A stretch of DNA of 64,000 nt from Rhodanobacter fulvus Jip2 (GTDB taxonomy: Bacteria; Pseudomonadota; Gammaproteobacteria; Xanthomonadales; Rhodanobacteraceae), in contig NZ_AJXU01000028.1 of the NCBI RefSeq assembly GCF_000264315.1, forward strand, positions 1 through 64,000, read 5' to 3'. Numbering within the stretch: position 1 is the stretch's first letter; each line of letters begins with the position of its first letter. Below are positions 1-10,957 of this stretch, piece after piece. Under the pieces are notes generated by a model that made no database searches, was not told the origin of the DNA, and saw only the letters and a list, made by a program, of their open reading frames with translations. A program made the position numbers and the translations under genes.

Positions 1-1
1 G

Positions 2-26
2 AAAAGGCCGCTTTCGCGGCCTTTTT
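2..26. terminator. Bidirectional intrinsic terminator
   Basis: A perfect 10-bp stem (2-11 with 16-25) closes a four-base loop and is flanked by A and T runs, so it could act in either direction. On the minus strand it lies about 24 bp after the L36 stop codon and is the natural end of that transcript. The gene it may serve on the plus strand lies outside the window. Confidence 0.85.
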
Positions 27-49
27 CTTCAACTCAACCCTGGCTGAAA

Positions 50-175
50 TCAGCGCTGGCGAGCCTTGAAACGCGGGTTGCTCTTGCAAATCACGAACAC
101 CTTGCCGCGACGACGCACAATCTTGCAGTCGCGGTGCCGCGCCTTGGCGGACTTCAAAGAGTTAAGCACCTTCAC
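50..175 (-). CDS. rpmJ: 50S ribosomal protein L36, 41-residue type
   Basis: This is a small basic component of the large ribosomal subunit. The 41-residue product starts [20 protein letters not shown] and ends NPRFKARQR, the pattern of the longer L36 paralogue (E. coli YkgO type). It starts at a GTG with an AGGAG ribosome-binding site seven bases upstream. Only two cysteines (C17 and C30) are present, so the four-ligand zinc ribbon of classical L36 is missing and this is the zinc-independent form. The gene stands alone between a terminator-like hairpin upstream and a strong terminator downstream. Family identity is very secure; whether the genome also has a zinc-binding L36 cannot be told from this window. 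Confidence 0.93.
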   Translation of the reverse strand: MKVLNSLKSAKARHRDCKIVRRRGKVFVICKSNPRFKARQR

Positions 176-200
176 GGCCGGCTCCTGATACTAAACAATG

Positions 201-228
201 GACAAGCCAGCAAGTGTAATGGCTTGTC
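201..228. terminator. Hairpin between LysR gene and rpmJ
   Basis: A 9-bp perfect stem (201-209 with 220-228) with a 10-base loop sits directly after the LysR stop on the minus strand. It is followed there by a weak T-rich stretch. It may be a weak terminator separating the LysR gene from rpmJ. Confidence 0.4.
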
Positions 229-235
229 GCGTTTA

Positions 236-1147
236 TCACAAGCTGGACACCACCGCGACTTCCGCCACCGTGGCCAGGAATTTCTCCAGTGCCGGGGACT
301 GGTCCTGGATTCGGCTGGCGGCGGCCAGCAGCAGGTAGGCGTCGGCGTCTTCCAGCGGCACATAGCTGACCCCCGCCAGCCTCACCGTGCGCATGGTGGC
401 GGGCACCAGGGCCAGCCCGAGCCCAGCGGCCACCAGCGCCAGCAAGCCATTGATCTGCTGCGCGTGCTGGTTGATGCGCGGCTTGAACCCGGCCTTGGCG
501 GCCAGTTTCACCAGCCGGTCGTACAAGGTGGCGGCCAGTTCGCGCGGTTGCGTGATGAAGGCATCATCGGCAACTTCGGCCAGCCGCACGCTTTTCCTGG
601 CGGCCAGCGGATGGCCTGAGGGCAGCGCCAGCAGGAGTGGTTCGCGGTCGATCACGGTGAGGCGCAGGCTGCGGGCGTCCTTCGTGTGCTGCGGTTCGTC
701 ACGGACGAAGCCCACGTCGATCTGCCCGGCCAGCAACGCGGCGAACTGGGGTTCGCTGTACATCTCATTGAGCTGGATGCGCACGTTCGGCGCGATCTGG
801 CCGTAACGCAGCAAGGCCTGGGGCAGGGCGGGGTGAAACGACACCGATACGGTGTACGCCAGGCGCAGTTGCCCGCTGTAGCCGGCTGCGGCCGCCAGGA
901 CGTGGCTGCGTGCCTCTTCGGCTTTGGCCAGGATCTGCCGGGCCTCTTCCAGGAAAACCCTGCCTGCCTCGGTCAGCGCCACATTGCGCTTGTCGCGTTC
1001 CAGCAACCGAACCCCGAGGTCGCGTTCAAGTGCCTGGATTTGCTGCGAAAGGGGTGGTTGCGACAGATGCAGCCGGATGGCGGCGCGGGTGAAGCTGAGT
1101 TCCTCGGCGACGGCGACGAAGTAGCGTAACTGACGGAAATCGAACAT
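236..1147 (-). CDS. LysR-family transcriptional regulator
   Basis: A DNA-binding transcription factor of 303 residues, the standard LysR length. The N-terminal winged helix-turn-helix (about residues 3-62) is typical, with FDFRQLRYFVAVAEELSFTR and the recognition region SQPPLSQQIQALE. The rest is the LysR substrate-binding fold (about 90-295). The ATG has no obvious Shine-Dalgarno sequence. It lies downstream of fadH on the same strand, separated by 227 bp, so it may control fadH or simply be adjacent. The first residues (MFDFRQLRYF) resemble the CatR/BenM-like subgroup, but the effector cannot be read from sequence. Family call is secure; target unknown. Confidence 0.93.
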   Translation of the reverse strand: MFDFRQLRYFVAVAEELSFTRAAIRLHLSQPPLSQQIQALERDLGVRLLERDKRNVALTEAGRVFLEEARQILAKAEEARSHVLAAAAGYSGQLRLAYTVSVSFHPALPQALLRYGQIAPNVRIQLNEMYSEPQFAALLAGQIDVGFVRDEPQHTKDARSLRLTVIDREPLLLALPSGHPLAARKSVRLAEVADDAFITQPRELAATLYDRLVKLAAKAGFKPRINQHAQQINGLLALVAAGLGLALVPATMRTVRLAGVSYVPLEDADAYLLLAAASRIQDQSPALEKFLATVAEVAVVSSL

Positions 1148-1374
1148 ATAGCAATACCGACTAAGTGGAGCGCTAAATATATATTGGTTTCTTTATTGCG
1201 TCGGTCATAAACTGTCTCTGTCCCATCACTTCCTCCCCCTTGGTGATGGTGGCCCTCGCCCCGCAGCGACGCTATCGCGATATCTGGCTCCCCTCCCCCT
1301 CGGGCCCATATTGACGCGTCGCATTTGCGGGGCGTTCTTGTTTTGCGATCCGCCAATGCTGGCGGACCGTCGGG

Positions 1375-3405
<2,031 letters not shown>

Positions 3406-3571
3406 TCAAACGGTCGTATGAATGTGCCGGTATCGAGGCGGTAAAAGCAAGGGCGCCGGTCATGCGCGGGGCGGTTGCCGCCGGAATGCGCAAGGAAGCC
3501 GACGCCCGGGCCGGGCTTCGTGGCGATGACGGGTTAAACTTCGCGATTCGACGTTACGATCAGGAATTTCC

Positions 3572-4249
3572 ATGCCGCACGCTTCCTCCGTTCCCGTGTT
3601 GACCATCGACGGGCCGTCCGGATCGGGCAAGGGCACGATCAGCGCGCTGGTGGCGCAACAGCTTGGCTGGCATCTGCTGGATTCCGGCGCGCTGTACCGG
3701 GCGGTCGGCTACGCGGCCGGCATGGAAGGGCTGGACCTGTCGGATGTGGAGGCCGTGACGCGCTGCGCGCAGACCACCCGGATCCAGTTCCGCGCGAAGA
3801 AGGGCGCCGAGACGCGGGTGATCGTCAACGGCCACGATGCCACCGACGAATTGCGCACCGAGACAGCCGGGGCGGCGGCGTCGGCGATCGCTTCCGTGCC
3901 GTCGGTACGCGAGGCCCTGGTTTCCCTGCAATTGGGTTTCCGCAAGGCGCCCGGACTGGTAGCGGACGGGCGCGACATGGGTACGGTGATCTTTCCCGAT
4001 GCCGCGTTCAAGGTTTTCCTCACCGCCAGCGCCGCCGAACGCGCGAAAAGACGCTATAAGCAGTTGAAAGACAAGGGACTCAGCGTTACACTTTCCGGCC
4101 TTCAGCGCGAAATTGAGGCGCGTGACAGCCGCGATGCATCGCGCGCGGTCGCGCCGCTCAAGCCCGCCGCCGATGCGTTGCTGGTGGATACCACCGGCAT
4201 GGGCATCGACGAGGTCGTCGCGAAAGTACTCGCCGTCGTGCAGCCCTGA
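3572..4249 (+). CDS. cmk: Cytidylate kinase
   Basis: Phosphorylates CMP and dCMP to the diphosphates with ATP; a cytoplasmic pyrimidine-salvage enzyme. The P-loop GPSGSGKG is at residues 14-21, followed by [12 protein letters not shown] and the nucleotide-binding [11 protein letters not shown] segment; RAKRRYKQL lies in the lid. The length of 225 residues is normal. The ATG is preceded by AGGA at suitable spacing. It is followed by rpsA after a 169-base gap, the common cmk-rpsA order of gammaproteobacteria, so read-through into rpsA is likely. Confidence 0.96.
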   Translation: MPHASSVPVLTIDGPSGSGKGTISALVAQQLGWHLLDSGALYRAVGYAAGMEGLDLSDVEAVTRCAQTTRIQFRAKKGAETRVIVNGHDATDELRTETAGAAASAIASVPSVREALVSLQLGFRKAPGLVADGRDMGTVIFPDAAFKVFLTASAAERAKRRYKQLKDKGLSVTLSGLQREIEARDSRDASRAVAPLKPAADALLVDTTGMGIDEVVAKVLAVVQP

Positions 4250-4272
4250 CCGGTTGCACGGCGGTTTTTGCG

Positions 4273-4331
4273 CCCCTGCCGTGGCAGGGGATTTTGGCCA
4301 ACGGTGGCTTGCGACCGGTTCGACAGAACCG
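4273..4331 (+). promoter_or_regulatory. rpsA leader with two hairpins
   Basis: The 169-base cmk-rpsA spacer holds a 7-bp GC stem (4273-4279 with 4284-4290, followed by ATTTTGG) and a 6-bp stem (4316-4321 with 4326-4331). The rpsA start at 4419 has only a weak GGAA upstream. In E. coli, S1 represses its own translation through a structured leader with a poor Shine-Dalgarno sequence, and this leader has the same general character. The function here is inferred. Confidence 0.45.
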
Positions 4332-4418
4332 CCGAAGACACCCTCAACCGGTGGACCGATGATTTCGTGGCCGACACAGACGCCACAGCCAGCGGTCCTT
4401 TCCCACTATGGAATCAAC

Positions 4419-6092
4419 ATGACTGAAAGTTTTGCCGAACTGTTTGAACAGAGCCAACAGGCTATCTCCAAGCTGAAGCCCGGCGCCATCGTCACCGGCA
4501 TCGTTGTGGAAATCCGCAACGACGTCGTCGTGATCAATGCGGGCCTGAAGAGCGAAGGCATCGTCCCGATCGAGCAGTTCAAGGACGAGCAGGGCGTGCT
4601 GGAGGTGCAGGTTGGCGACGAGGTGAAGGTAGCCCTCGAAGCCTTGGAAGACGGATTCGGCGAAACCAAGCTGTCGCGCGAGAAGGCCAAGCGCTCGATG
4701 GTGTGGGACGACCTGGAGCAGGCGTTCGACAAGGAAGAAACGATCAAGGGCATGATCTCGGGCAAGGTCAAGGGCGGTTTCACCGTCGACATCAAGGACG
4801 TTCGCGCGTTCCTGCCCGGCTCGCTGGTCGACGTGCGCCCGGTGCGCGAGCCGACCTACCTCGAGGGCAAGGAGCTCGAGTTCAAGATCATCAAGCTGGA
4901 CCGCAAGCGCAACAACGTGGTGGTCAGCCGCCGCGCCGTCGTCGAGACCGAGTTCTCCGAGGAGCGCGAGAAGCTGCTTGAGCGCCTGACCGAGGGTGCC
5001 GTCGTCAAGGGTGTGGTGAAGAACCTCACCGATTACGGCGCATTCGTGGACCTGGGCGGCATCGACGGCCTGCTGCACATCACCGACATGGCGTGGAAGC
5101 GCGTGCGTCATCCTTCCGAAGTCGTCAACGTCGGCGACGAGCTGGACGTGCGCGTGCTGAAGTACGACAAGGAGCGCAACCGCGTTTCGCTGGGCCTGAA
5201 GCAGCTGGGCGACGACCCGTGGGTCGCCATTGCCCGCCGCTATCCGGTCGGCAGCCGTCTGTTCGGCAAGGTCTCCAACGTCACCGATTACGGCTGCTTC
5301 GTCGAGATCGAGCCGGGCGTGGAAGGCCTGGTGCACGTGTCCGAGATGGACTGGACCAACAAGAACGTCAACCCGGCCAAGGTGGTTCAGGTCGGTGACG
5401 AAACCGAAGTCACCGTGCTGGACGTGGACGAGGAGCGTCGCCGCATCTCGTTGGGCATCAAGCAGACGCGTTCCAATCCGTGGGAAGCGTTCGCCGCCAT
5501 GCACAAGAAGGGCGACAAGGTGTCCGGCCAGATCAAGTCGATCACCGACTTCGGCGTGTTCATCGGCCTGGACGGCGGTATCGATGGCCTGGTGCACCTG
5601 TCCGACATTTCCTGGCAGGTGTCCGGCGAAGATCTCGTGCGCGACTTCAAGAAGGGCGAAGAGATCGAGGCCGTGGTGCTGGCCGTCGACCCGGAGCGCG
5701 AGCGCATCTCGCTGGGCATCAAGCAGATGGAGCAGGATCCGTTCGGCCAGTTCATGGCCGCCAATCCGCGCGGCACGATCGTCAACGGCACCGTCAAGGA
5801 AGTCGATGCGAAGGGCGCCGTGATCGATCTGGGCGAGGGCGTCGAGGGTTACCTGCGTGCCAACGACATCGCCAAGGAGCGCATCGACGATGCCACCCAG
5901 CATCTGAAGGTGGGCGACGCGGTCGAAGCCAAGTTCACCGGCATGGATCGCAAGGGTCGCCAGCTGGCGCTCTCGATTCGCGCCAAGGACGAGGAAGATG
6001 CACCCGACGTGGCCGTCGATTATTCGGCAGCTGCAAGCGGTACGACCAAGCTTGGCGCCTTGCTCAAAGAGCAGTTCAACAAGGCTGATTGA
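4419..6092 (+). CDS. rpsA: 30S ribosomal protein S1
   Basis: An RNA-binding ribosomal protein that brings mRNA to the 30S subunit. The start [12 protein letters not shown] is the canonical S1 N-terminus, giving 557 residues, the normal length. Six S1 domains are visible at roughly residues 20-87, 105-171, 192-260, 277-347, 364-434 and 451-520. Domains 3 to 6 carry the strong signature (for example [19 protein letters not shown]). An upstream in-frame extension to 4113 is rejected because it lies in cmk-overlapping sequence unlike S1. A hairpin and ihfB follow directly. Confidence 0.97.
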   Translation: MTESFAELFEQSQQAISKLKPGAIVTGIVVEIRNDVVVINAGLKSEGIVPIEQFKDEQGVLEVQVGDEVKVALEALEDGFGETKLSREKAKRSMVWDDLEQAFDKEETIKGMISGKVKGGFTVDIKDVRAFLPGSLVDVRPVREPTYLEGKELEFKIIKLDRKRNNVVVSRRAVVETEFSEEREKLLERLTEGAVVKGVVKNLTDYGAFVDLGGIDGLLHITDMAWKRVRHPSEVVNVGDELDVRVLKYDKERNRVSLGLKQLGDDPWVAIARRYPVGSRLFGKVSNVTDYGCFVEIEPGVEGLVHVSEMDWTNKNVNPAKVVQVGDETEVTVLDVDEERRRISLGIKQTRSNPWEAFAAMHKKGDKVSGQIKSITDFGVFIGLDGGIDGLVHLSDISWQVSGEDLVRDFKKGEEIEAVVLAVDPERERISLGIKQMEQDPFGQFMAANPRGTIVNGTVKEVDAKGAVIDLGEGVEGYLRANDIAKERIDDATQHLKVGDAVEAKFTGMDRKGRQLALSIRAKDEEDAPDVAVDYSAAASGTTKLGALLKEQFNKAD

Positions 6093-6117
6093 TCGGCAGC
6101 GACATTGCCGAGTTGAC

Positions 6118-6142
6118 GCGGGGCGGCATCACGCCGCCCCGC
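6118..6142 (+). terminator. Hairpin between rpsA and ihfB
   Basis: A perfect 10-bp GC-rich stem (6118-6127 with 6133-6142) with loop ATCAC begins 25 bases after the rpsA stop and ends 27 bases before ihfB. The tail TGTTTC is only mildly T-rich. It may act as a partial terminator lowering ihfB relative to rpsA, or as an RNA-processing or stability element. Confidence 0.6.
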
Positions 6143-6169
6143 TGTTTCATGTCACGGACATTGGGGACC

Positions 6170-6469
6170 ATGACCAAATCCGAATTGATAGAAGCGCTGG
6201 CAAGACGCCAGACCCATCTTGCGTTCGCGGACGTCGAGATGGCCGTAAAAAGTGTGATCGAACAGATGAGTCACGCGCTGGCCCATGGCGAACGCATCGA
6301 AGTACGCGGTTTTGGCAGTTTCGCGTTGCATTACCGTCCGCCAAGGATGGGCCGCAATCCCAAGACGGGTGAAGCGGTTGCGCTCCCCGGCAAACATGTG
6401 CCGCACTTCAAGCCCGGCAAGGAATTGCGCGAACGCGTGAACCTGCAGCTGGAAAGCGCGACGGCCTGA
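6170..6469 (+). CDS. ihfB: Integration host factor subunit beta
   Basis: A DNA-bending nucleoid protein that works as a heterodimer with IhfA. The ATG at 6170 gives [14 protein letters not shown], the canonical IHF-beta start, and a 99-residue product. The signature [20 protein letters not shown] lies at about 46-65, including the Pro of the DNA-intercalating arm (RNPKTG). An upstream in-frame ATG at 6089 is rejected because it would lie inside the hairpin and add unrelated residues. A GGGG ribosome-binding site precedes 6170. It sits after rpsA, as in other gammaproteobacteria, and ends in a strong terminator. Confidence 0.96.
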   Translation: MTKSELIEALARRQTHLAFADVEMAVKSVIEQMSHALAHGERIEVRGFGSFALHYRPPRMGRNPKTGEAVALPGKHVPHFKPGKELRERVNLQLESATA

Positions 6470-6489
6470 ATCACGACCACGAGTTGATC

Positions 6490-6525
6490 AAGGCAGGCGA
6501 CAGGTGTCGTTCCTGCCTTTTTTTT
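6490..6525 (+). terminator. Intrinsic terminator after ihfB
   Basis: The outer stem AAGGCAGG (6490-6497) pairs with CCTGCCTT (6512-6519). An inner CGAC/GTCG stem sits inside it and a run of eight T follows. It is 20 bases after the ihfB stop. Confidence 0.9.
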
Positions 6526-6618
6526 GATGGATATCCATCCGCATCTTTTGCTGACCAGTGCCTGATCGTGCATGTGGCCCGGCTGTGACGACGTCAGTCA
6601 ATCAGGTAAAGTCCCGCC

Positions 6619-6867
6619 ATGCGATTGCTCGTATTGCTACTCCTCATTGCCTTCCTCGCTGCTGGCGTTTTGCTGGGGGCGTTGAATGCCGACCTCGTCG
6701 GTTACGACCTGGGCTTTGCGCGTATCCAGTTGCCCAAGGGCGCCGGCCTGCTGGGGAGTCTGGTCATCGGTTGGCTGCTCGGTGGTCTTACCGCCTGGTT
6801 CGGCGTGAGCACCGGCCATCGTCGCCAACAACGCAAGGCAAACAAGAAGCCAGCGGCTGGCGCATGA
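6619..6867 (+). CDS. lapA: Lipopolysaccharide assembly protein A (DUF1049)
   Basis: A small inner-membrane protein of the LapA/YciS family. With LapB it takes part in LPS assembly control and turnover of LpxC by FtsH. The 82 residues contain an N-terminal membrane helix (about 2-22), the family-typical short loop NADLVGYDLGFARIQLP and a second helix (about 42-62), then a basic C-terminal tail. The stop overlaps the lapB start as ATGA, so translation is coupled. The function is from family knowledge and synteny with lapB. Confidence 0.92.
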   Translation: MRLLVLLLLIAFLAAGVLLGALNADLVGYDLGFARIQLPKGAGLLGSLVIGWLLGGLTAWFGVSTGHRRQQRKANKKPAAGA

Positions 6868-8036
6868 GCTTCCTGTATCTGCTGGTGATGGCGGTGCCGG
6901 CGGCCTTCGCGCTCGGTTGGTGGACCTCGCGCCGGGCAGGTGTACGTCGCTCGGGCGCCAAGGTCAGCGAACTCTCATCCGACTATTTTCGTGGCCTGAA
7001 CTACCTGCTCAATGAAGAGCAGGACAAGGCGATCGAGGTGTTCCTCAAACTCGCCGAGTACAACCGCGACACGGTGGAAACCCACCTGGCGCTCGGCAAT
7101 CTGTTTCGCCGCCGCGGCGAAGTGGATCGTGCCATTCGCCTGCATCAGCACCTGGTGTCGCGCCCCGGCTTGAATGACGCCATGAAAACCGTGGCCTTGC
7201 TGGAACTGGGCGAGGATTACATGCGTGCCGGGCTGCTCGATCGCGCCGAGGCATTGTTCCGTGATCTGGTGGCGATGGACGCCCACGCGCCCTCGGCGTT
7301 GCGTCATCTCATCGCGATTTACCAGCACGAGCGCGATTGGCACAAGGCGATCGAACACGCGCGCCGGCTGGAGACCATGACGGGCGAGGACGAGACGCCG
7401 ATGATGGCGCAGTTCTACTGCGAACTCGCCGAACGTTCACGTCAGCACGGTGCGCGAAGCGAGGCGCGCGATTATCTCGCCCAGGCATTCGCGAGCCAGG
7501 CGCAATGCGTGCGCGCCTATATGCTGACCGGTCGCCTGCATTCGGAAGACGGCGCGTACGACGCGGCCGTGGAAGCCTACGAAGCCGCCGTCGAGGCGGA
7601 TGTGGCGTTTGTGCCGGATATTCTGCCGCCGCTGCTCGACAGTTATGAACGGTCACGGCAAATGGGCCGCGCGGAGCATTTTCTGCGAGGTTTGCTCGAT
7701 CGCTATCACGGTGTCTCGCCGGTTCTGGCGTTGACGAACTTGTATCGACAGCGCGACGGCGACCGGCAGGCGGTGGAATTTCTCACCGCGCAGTTGCGCC
7801 AGCGGCCGTCGGTGCGTGGGCTGATGACCTTGATCGACGCCACCATGGACAAGATCGACGGTGAGGCCAGAGAGAATTTCCAGATATTGCGCGAGTTGAT
7901 GCGCAAGCTGCTGGAAGGGCAGGCGATGTATCGCTGCAGCCGTTGTGGTTTCGGCGCCAAGGCCCATCATTGGCAATGCCCCAGTTGCAAGAACTGGAGC
8001 ACCATCCGGCCCATCCACGGGGTCGCCAATGAATGA
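6864..8036 (+). CDS. lapB: Lipopolysaccharide assembly protein B
   Basis: A TPR scaffold at the cytoplasmic face of the inner membrane. It promotes LpxC degradation by FtsH and coordinates LPS transport. The start MSFLYLLVMAVPAAFALGWW is the membrane anchor; the ATG overlaps the lapA stop. Tandem TPR repeats follow (about 40-330). The C-terminal rubredoxin-like knuckle has CSRCGFGAKAHHWQCPSCKNW (about 357-377), with the four metal-binding cysteines intact. Length is 390 residues, as in E. coli. The 3' end overlaps the next gene by eight bases, linking it to O-antigen genes. Confidence 0.95.
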   Translation: MSFLYLLVMAVPAAFALGWWTSRRAGVRRSGAKVSELSSDYFRGLNYLLNEEQDKAIEVFLKLAEYNRDTVETHLALGNLFRRRGEVDRAIRLHQHLVSRPGLNDAMKTVALLELGEDYMRAGLLDRAEALFRDLVAMDAHAPSALRHLIAIYQHERDWHKAIEHARRLETMTGEDETPMMAQFYCELAERSRQHGARSEARDYLAQAFASQAQCVRAYMLTGRLHSEDGAYDAAVEAYEAAVEADVAFVPDILPPLLDSYERSRQMGRAEHFLRGLLDRYHGVSPVLALTNLYRQRDGDRQAVEFLTAQLRQRPSVRGLMTLIDATMDKIDGEARENFQILRELMRKLLEGQAMYRCSRCGFGAKAHHWQCPSCKNWSTIRPIHGVANE

Positions 8037-9075
8037 GCATGGATTTGTCGTGCCAGGGCTGGCAGCGGGGTGGTTGGTATCGTCATTCGTTCTGACATCG
8101 CTGCTGGTGGGCGCCGCCATTTACTACGCGCGCCGACGCGGCATGCTCGATCAACCTGGTCACCGTCGGTCCCATCGCATTCCGACGCCGCGCGGTGGCG
8201 GCATCGGCGTGGTAGTGGCTGTGTTCATCTGCGCTTCGGGAGCGCTGCTGACCTTGTCGAGCCCAATATCCACGCTGGTTGTGGCGGGAATGGCGGCAGC
8301 GTTGTTTCTGGTGGCGTTGGTCGGGTGGTGGGATGATCATCGTCCATTGCCGGTATGGCCGCGATTGGGGACACAGGCGGCGGCCGTTGTTTTGTTTTCC
8401 TTCACGCTGATCGCTACAAACTTGTCGTGGTATTGGTTCCCGTTATTGCTGCTGGCGGGTATGTGGAGCATCAATTTGCACAACTTCATGGATGGCATCG
8501 ATGGCTTGCTTGCGCAGCAAATCGTTTTCGTGGCGGGCGCCCTTGGCTGCCTGGCCTGGTCCGTTGCAGAACCGGCTCTGGCAATCGGGGCGGGTACGGT
8601 CATGACGGCCGGTGTGGGTTTCTGGCTCTACAACCGATCGCCTGCGCGCATTTTCATGGGTGACGTCGGCAGCGGCAGTGCGGGACTGCTGGTATTTGTT
8701 TTTTCCGTCCTGCTGTGGCGCGTCGAACCGTCGCTGGCATGGGCGGCACTGGTGCTTTCGTCGGCGTTCGTGACCGATGCCAGCCTGACCCTCCTGACGA
8801 GAATGACGGGCGGGCGCTCGTGGCATAGCGCTCACCGTGAACATCTTTATCAATGGATGGTGCGCAGTGGCATGTCGCACGCTGGTGTTGATGCGCGTTA
8901 CCTCGGCTGGAACCTCTTGATAGCGGCGCCTGCCGCATGGTGGATGGCCAGCCATCCGGAGGCCGCCTTGCCGATTGCTGTCGCGATCTACGTAATGGCG
9001 GCGATGCTCTGGCTGGTCATGAAACGTCGCTGCCTGCAGCGCCCTGCAGCAGGAGGCCGCCATGTTGCTGCGTAA
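8029..9075 (+). CDS. Polyprenyl-phosphate sugar-1-phosphate transferase (WecA/WbpL-like)
   Basis: A multi-pass membrane enzyme of glycosyltransferase family 4. It is likely to transfer a GlcNAc- or related sugar-1-phosphate from UDP-sugar to undecaprenyl phosphate, the first step of O-antigen repeat assembly. Family motifs are intact: RSHRIPTPRGGG (about 45-56), WWDDHRPLP (about 98), NFMDGIDGL (about 152, the DD-like metal site), IFMGDVGSGSAG (about 207) and the C-terminal HREHLYQW. About ten hydrophobic segments are seen over 348 residues. The ATG at 8029 overlaps lapB by eight bases. It overlaps the dehydratase gene downstream by 14 bases. The exact sugar is unknown. Confidence 0.9.
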   Translation: MNEHGFVVPGLAAGWLVSSFVLTSLLVGAAIYYARRRGMLDQPGHRRSHRIPTPRGGGIGVVVAVFICASGALLTLSSPISTLVVAGMAAALFLVALVGWWDDHRPLPVWPRLGTQAAAVVLFSFTLIATNLSWYWFPLLLLAGMWSINLHNFMDGIDGLLAQQIVFVAGALGCLAWSVAEPALAIGAGTVMTAGVGFWLYNRSPARIFMGDVGSGSAGLLVFVFSVLLWRVEPSLAWAALVLSSAFVTDASLTLLTRMTGGRSWHSAHREHLYQWMVRSGMSHAGVDARYLGWNLLIAAPAAWWMASHPEAALPIAVAIYVMAAMLWLVMKRRCLQRPAAGGRHVAA

Positions 9076-10957
9076 GATGGCCGCCTTCATCCATCCGCGT
9101 GTCGCCGTGGTGCTGCATGATCTCGCGGCGACGGCGCTCGCCTGGTGGATCAGCAAGCTGCTGCGCTATGCGTTGAAGCCGGACGAGATCGTCAGCTTCA
9201 TGCTGTTCGAGTTTCCCATCGTGTTGCTGGTACAGGGCCTCATCTTCCGCTGGACGGGGTTGTACAAGGGCGTATGGCGCTTCGCCAGCCTGCCTGACCT
9301 GTGGAACATCCTGCGCGCGGTGCTCATGGGGGCGCTGGCGATCGGGTTGTCCCTGTTCCTCTACAACCGTCTGGAAGGCGTCCCGCGGTCGGTGTTGTTG
9401 ATGTATCCGATGGTCCTGGCCGGGTTGCTGGGCGTGCCGCGGCTCACCTACCGGTTTTGGAAAGACAGTCGGGACGACTCGCGTCGTGGCGTGTCCATCA
9501 AACGGGTTTTGATCGTCGGTGCCGACCGCGCCGGCGAGGTGCTGTCACGCGATCTGCGCCGCGACAGCGGCTACGCCGTGGTGGGTTTCGTGGATGACCG
9601 CATGACGTTGCGCGGTGCCAGCATCAACGGCCATCCCGTGCTGGGTGATCTGGAACAGTTGCCCGACGTGGCGCGGGAAGCGGCGGTGGACATGCTGTTG
9701 ATCGCCATGCCCGGTGCCTCGACCAACGAGATGCGCCGCGTGGTTGCCCTGTGCGACGCCACCGATTTGCCGTATCGCACCGTGCCACGTCTGGATGACG
9801 TCGTGGCCGGTCGCGCGCAGTTCAACGAAATCAAGGATGTGGCGATCGAGGATCTGCTGGGCCGCGACGCGGTGGAGCTGGACTGGACCGCGATCCGCCA
9901 GACGCTGACCACGCGCCGCGTCCTGGTTACCGGCGGTGGCGGTTCGATCGGTTCCGAATTGTGCCGGCAGTTGGCGAGGCTGGGTGCGCAATCGCTCGTC
10001 GTTGTCGACCAGAGCGAATACAACCTGTATCGCATCATCCAGGAATTGCGCGCCGACTTCCCCGAACTCATCCTGGACGGCGTGCTGGCCGACTGCGGCG
10101 ATCGCACCGCCATGCACAAGGTGTTCGTGGAGGCGCAGCCCCAGGTCGTATTCCACGCGGCAGCCTACAAGCATGTGCCGATGTTGCAGACGCAGCTGCG
10201 TTCGGCCTTCCGCAACAACGTGCTAGGCACGCGCACGGTGGCCGATCTGGCCAGCGAGACCGGTGTCGAATGCTTCGTGCTGATCTCCACCGACAAGGCG
10301 GTCAACCCGACCAGCGTCATGGGCGCCTGCAAGCGCGTGGCGGAAATCTATTGCCAGAACCTGGATGCCCAGACGTCGACGCGCTACATGACCGTGCGAT
10401 TTGGCAACGTGCTGGATTCGGCAGGATCCGTGGTGCCGCTGTTCCGCCGCCAGATCCGCGCCGGTGGCCCGGTGACGGTGACGCATCCAGAGATATCGCG
10501 TTACTTCATGACCATTCCGGAGGCATGCCAGCTGATCCTGCAGGCGGCGAGCCTCGGCAAGGGCGGCGAGATTTTCGCACTGGACATGGGCGAACCGGTT
10601 CGCATCCGCGACCTCGCCGAACAGATGATCAGGCTTGCCGGCAAAAAGCCGGGCAGCGAGATCCCCATCGTCTACACGGGGCTGCGCGCTGGCGAGAAGC
10701 TGTTCGAGGAATTGTTCCACCCGCTGGAAAACTACAGCGGCACCGCGCACGCCAAGATTTTCCTGGCGCAGCACCGCGAGGTGTCGTGGGAACTGCTGCA
10801 TGCGCTACTGAACAAATCCGTCGACGCGGTACGGGATTTCAGGGAGGAAGATCTGCGGCGCTGCGTTTCCAGCCTGCTGCCTTCGTTCCGCTGGAGCGAA
10901 GTGGCGCAGCCCGACAACGTGGTGTCCATCCGTCGCAATGAATCAGGAGACAAGTAA
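9062..10957 (+). CDS. UDP-sugar 4,6-dehydratase, CapD/WbpM family
   Basis: A membrane-anchored nucleoside-diphosphate-sugar dehydratase, likely making a 4-keto-6-deoxy UDP-HexNAc for O-antigen. The N-terminus has about four membrane helices (10-120). A first Rossmann-like region follows (VLIVGADRAGEVLSRDL, about 150). The catalytic short-chain-dehydrogenase domain has VTGGGGSIGSELCRQ near residue 289. The S-M-K arrangement (NPTSVMGACKR, about 415-425) replaces the usual S-Y-K, as in WbpM. The ATG has a perfect AGGAGG six bases upstream. At 631 residues it is full length for the large WbpM type. galU follows with no gap. Confidence 0.92.
   Translation: MLLRKMAAFIHPRVAVVLHDLAATALAWWISKLLRYALKPDEIVSFMLFEFPIVLLVQGLIFRWTGLYKGVWRFASLPDLWNILRAVLMGALAIGLSLFLYNRLEGVPRSVLLMYPMVLAGLLGVPRLTYRFWKDSRDDSRRGVSIKRVLIVGADRAGEVLSRDLRRDSGYAVVGFVDDRMTLRGASINGHPVLGDLEQLPDVAREAAVDMLLIAMPGASTNEMRRVVALCDATDLPYRTVPRLDDVVAGRAQFNEIKDVAIEDLLGRDAVELDWTAIRQTLTTRRVLVTGGGGSIGSELCRQLARLGAQSLVVVDQSEYNLYRIIQELRADFPELILDGVLADCGDRTAMHKVFVEAQPQVVFHAAAYKHVPMLQTQLRSAFRNNVLGTRTVADLASETGVECFVLISTDKAVNPTSVMGACKRVAEIYCQNLDAQTSTRYMTVRFGNVLDSAGSVVPLFRRQIRAGGPVTVTHPEISRYFMTIPEACQLILQAASLGKGGEIFALDMGEPVRIRDLAEQMIRLAGKKPGSEIPIVYTGLRAGEKLFEELFHPLENYSGTAHAKIFLAQHREVSWELLHALLNKSVDAVRDFREEDLRRCVSSLLPSFRWSEVAQPDNVVSIRRNESGDK

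Noticed and set aside
1350-1365. A hairpin in the spacer between fadH and the LysR gene
   Set aside because: It has a short 6-bp stem with no T-run on the minus strand, so it does not support a terminator call.
4344-5903. A 519-codon frame opposite rpsA
   Set aside because: It mirrors the S1 repeats on the other strand and has no family signature.
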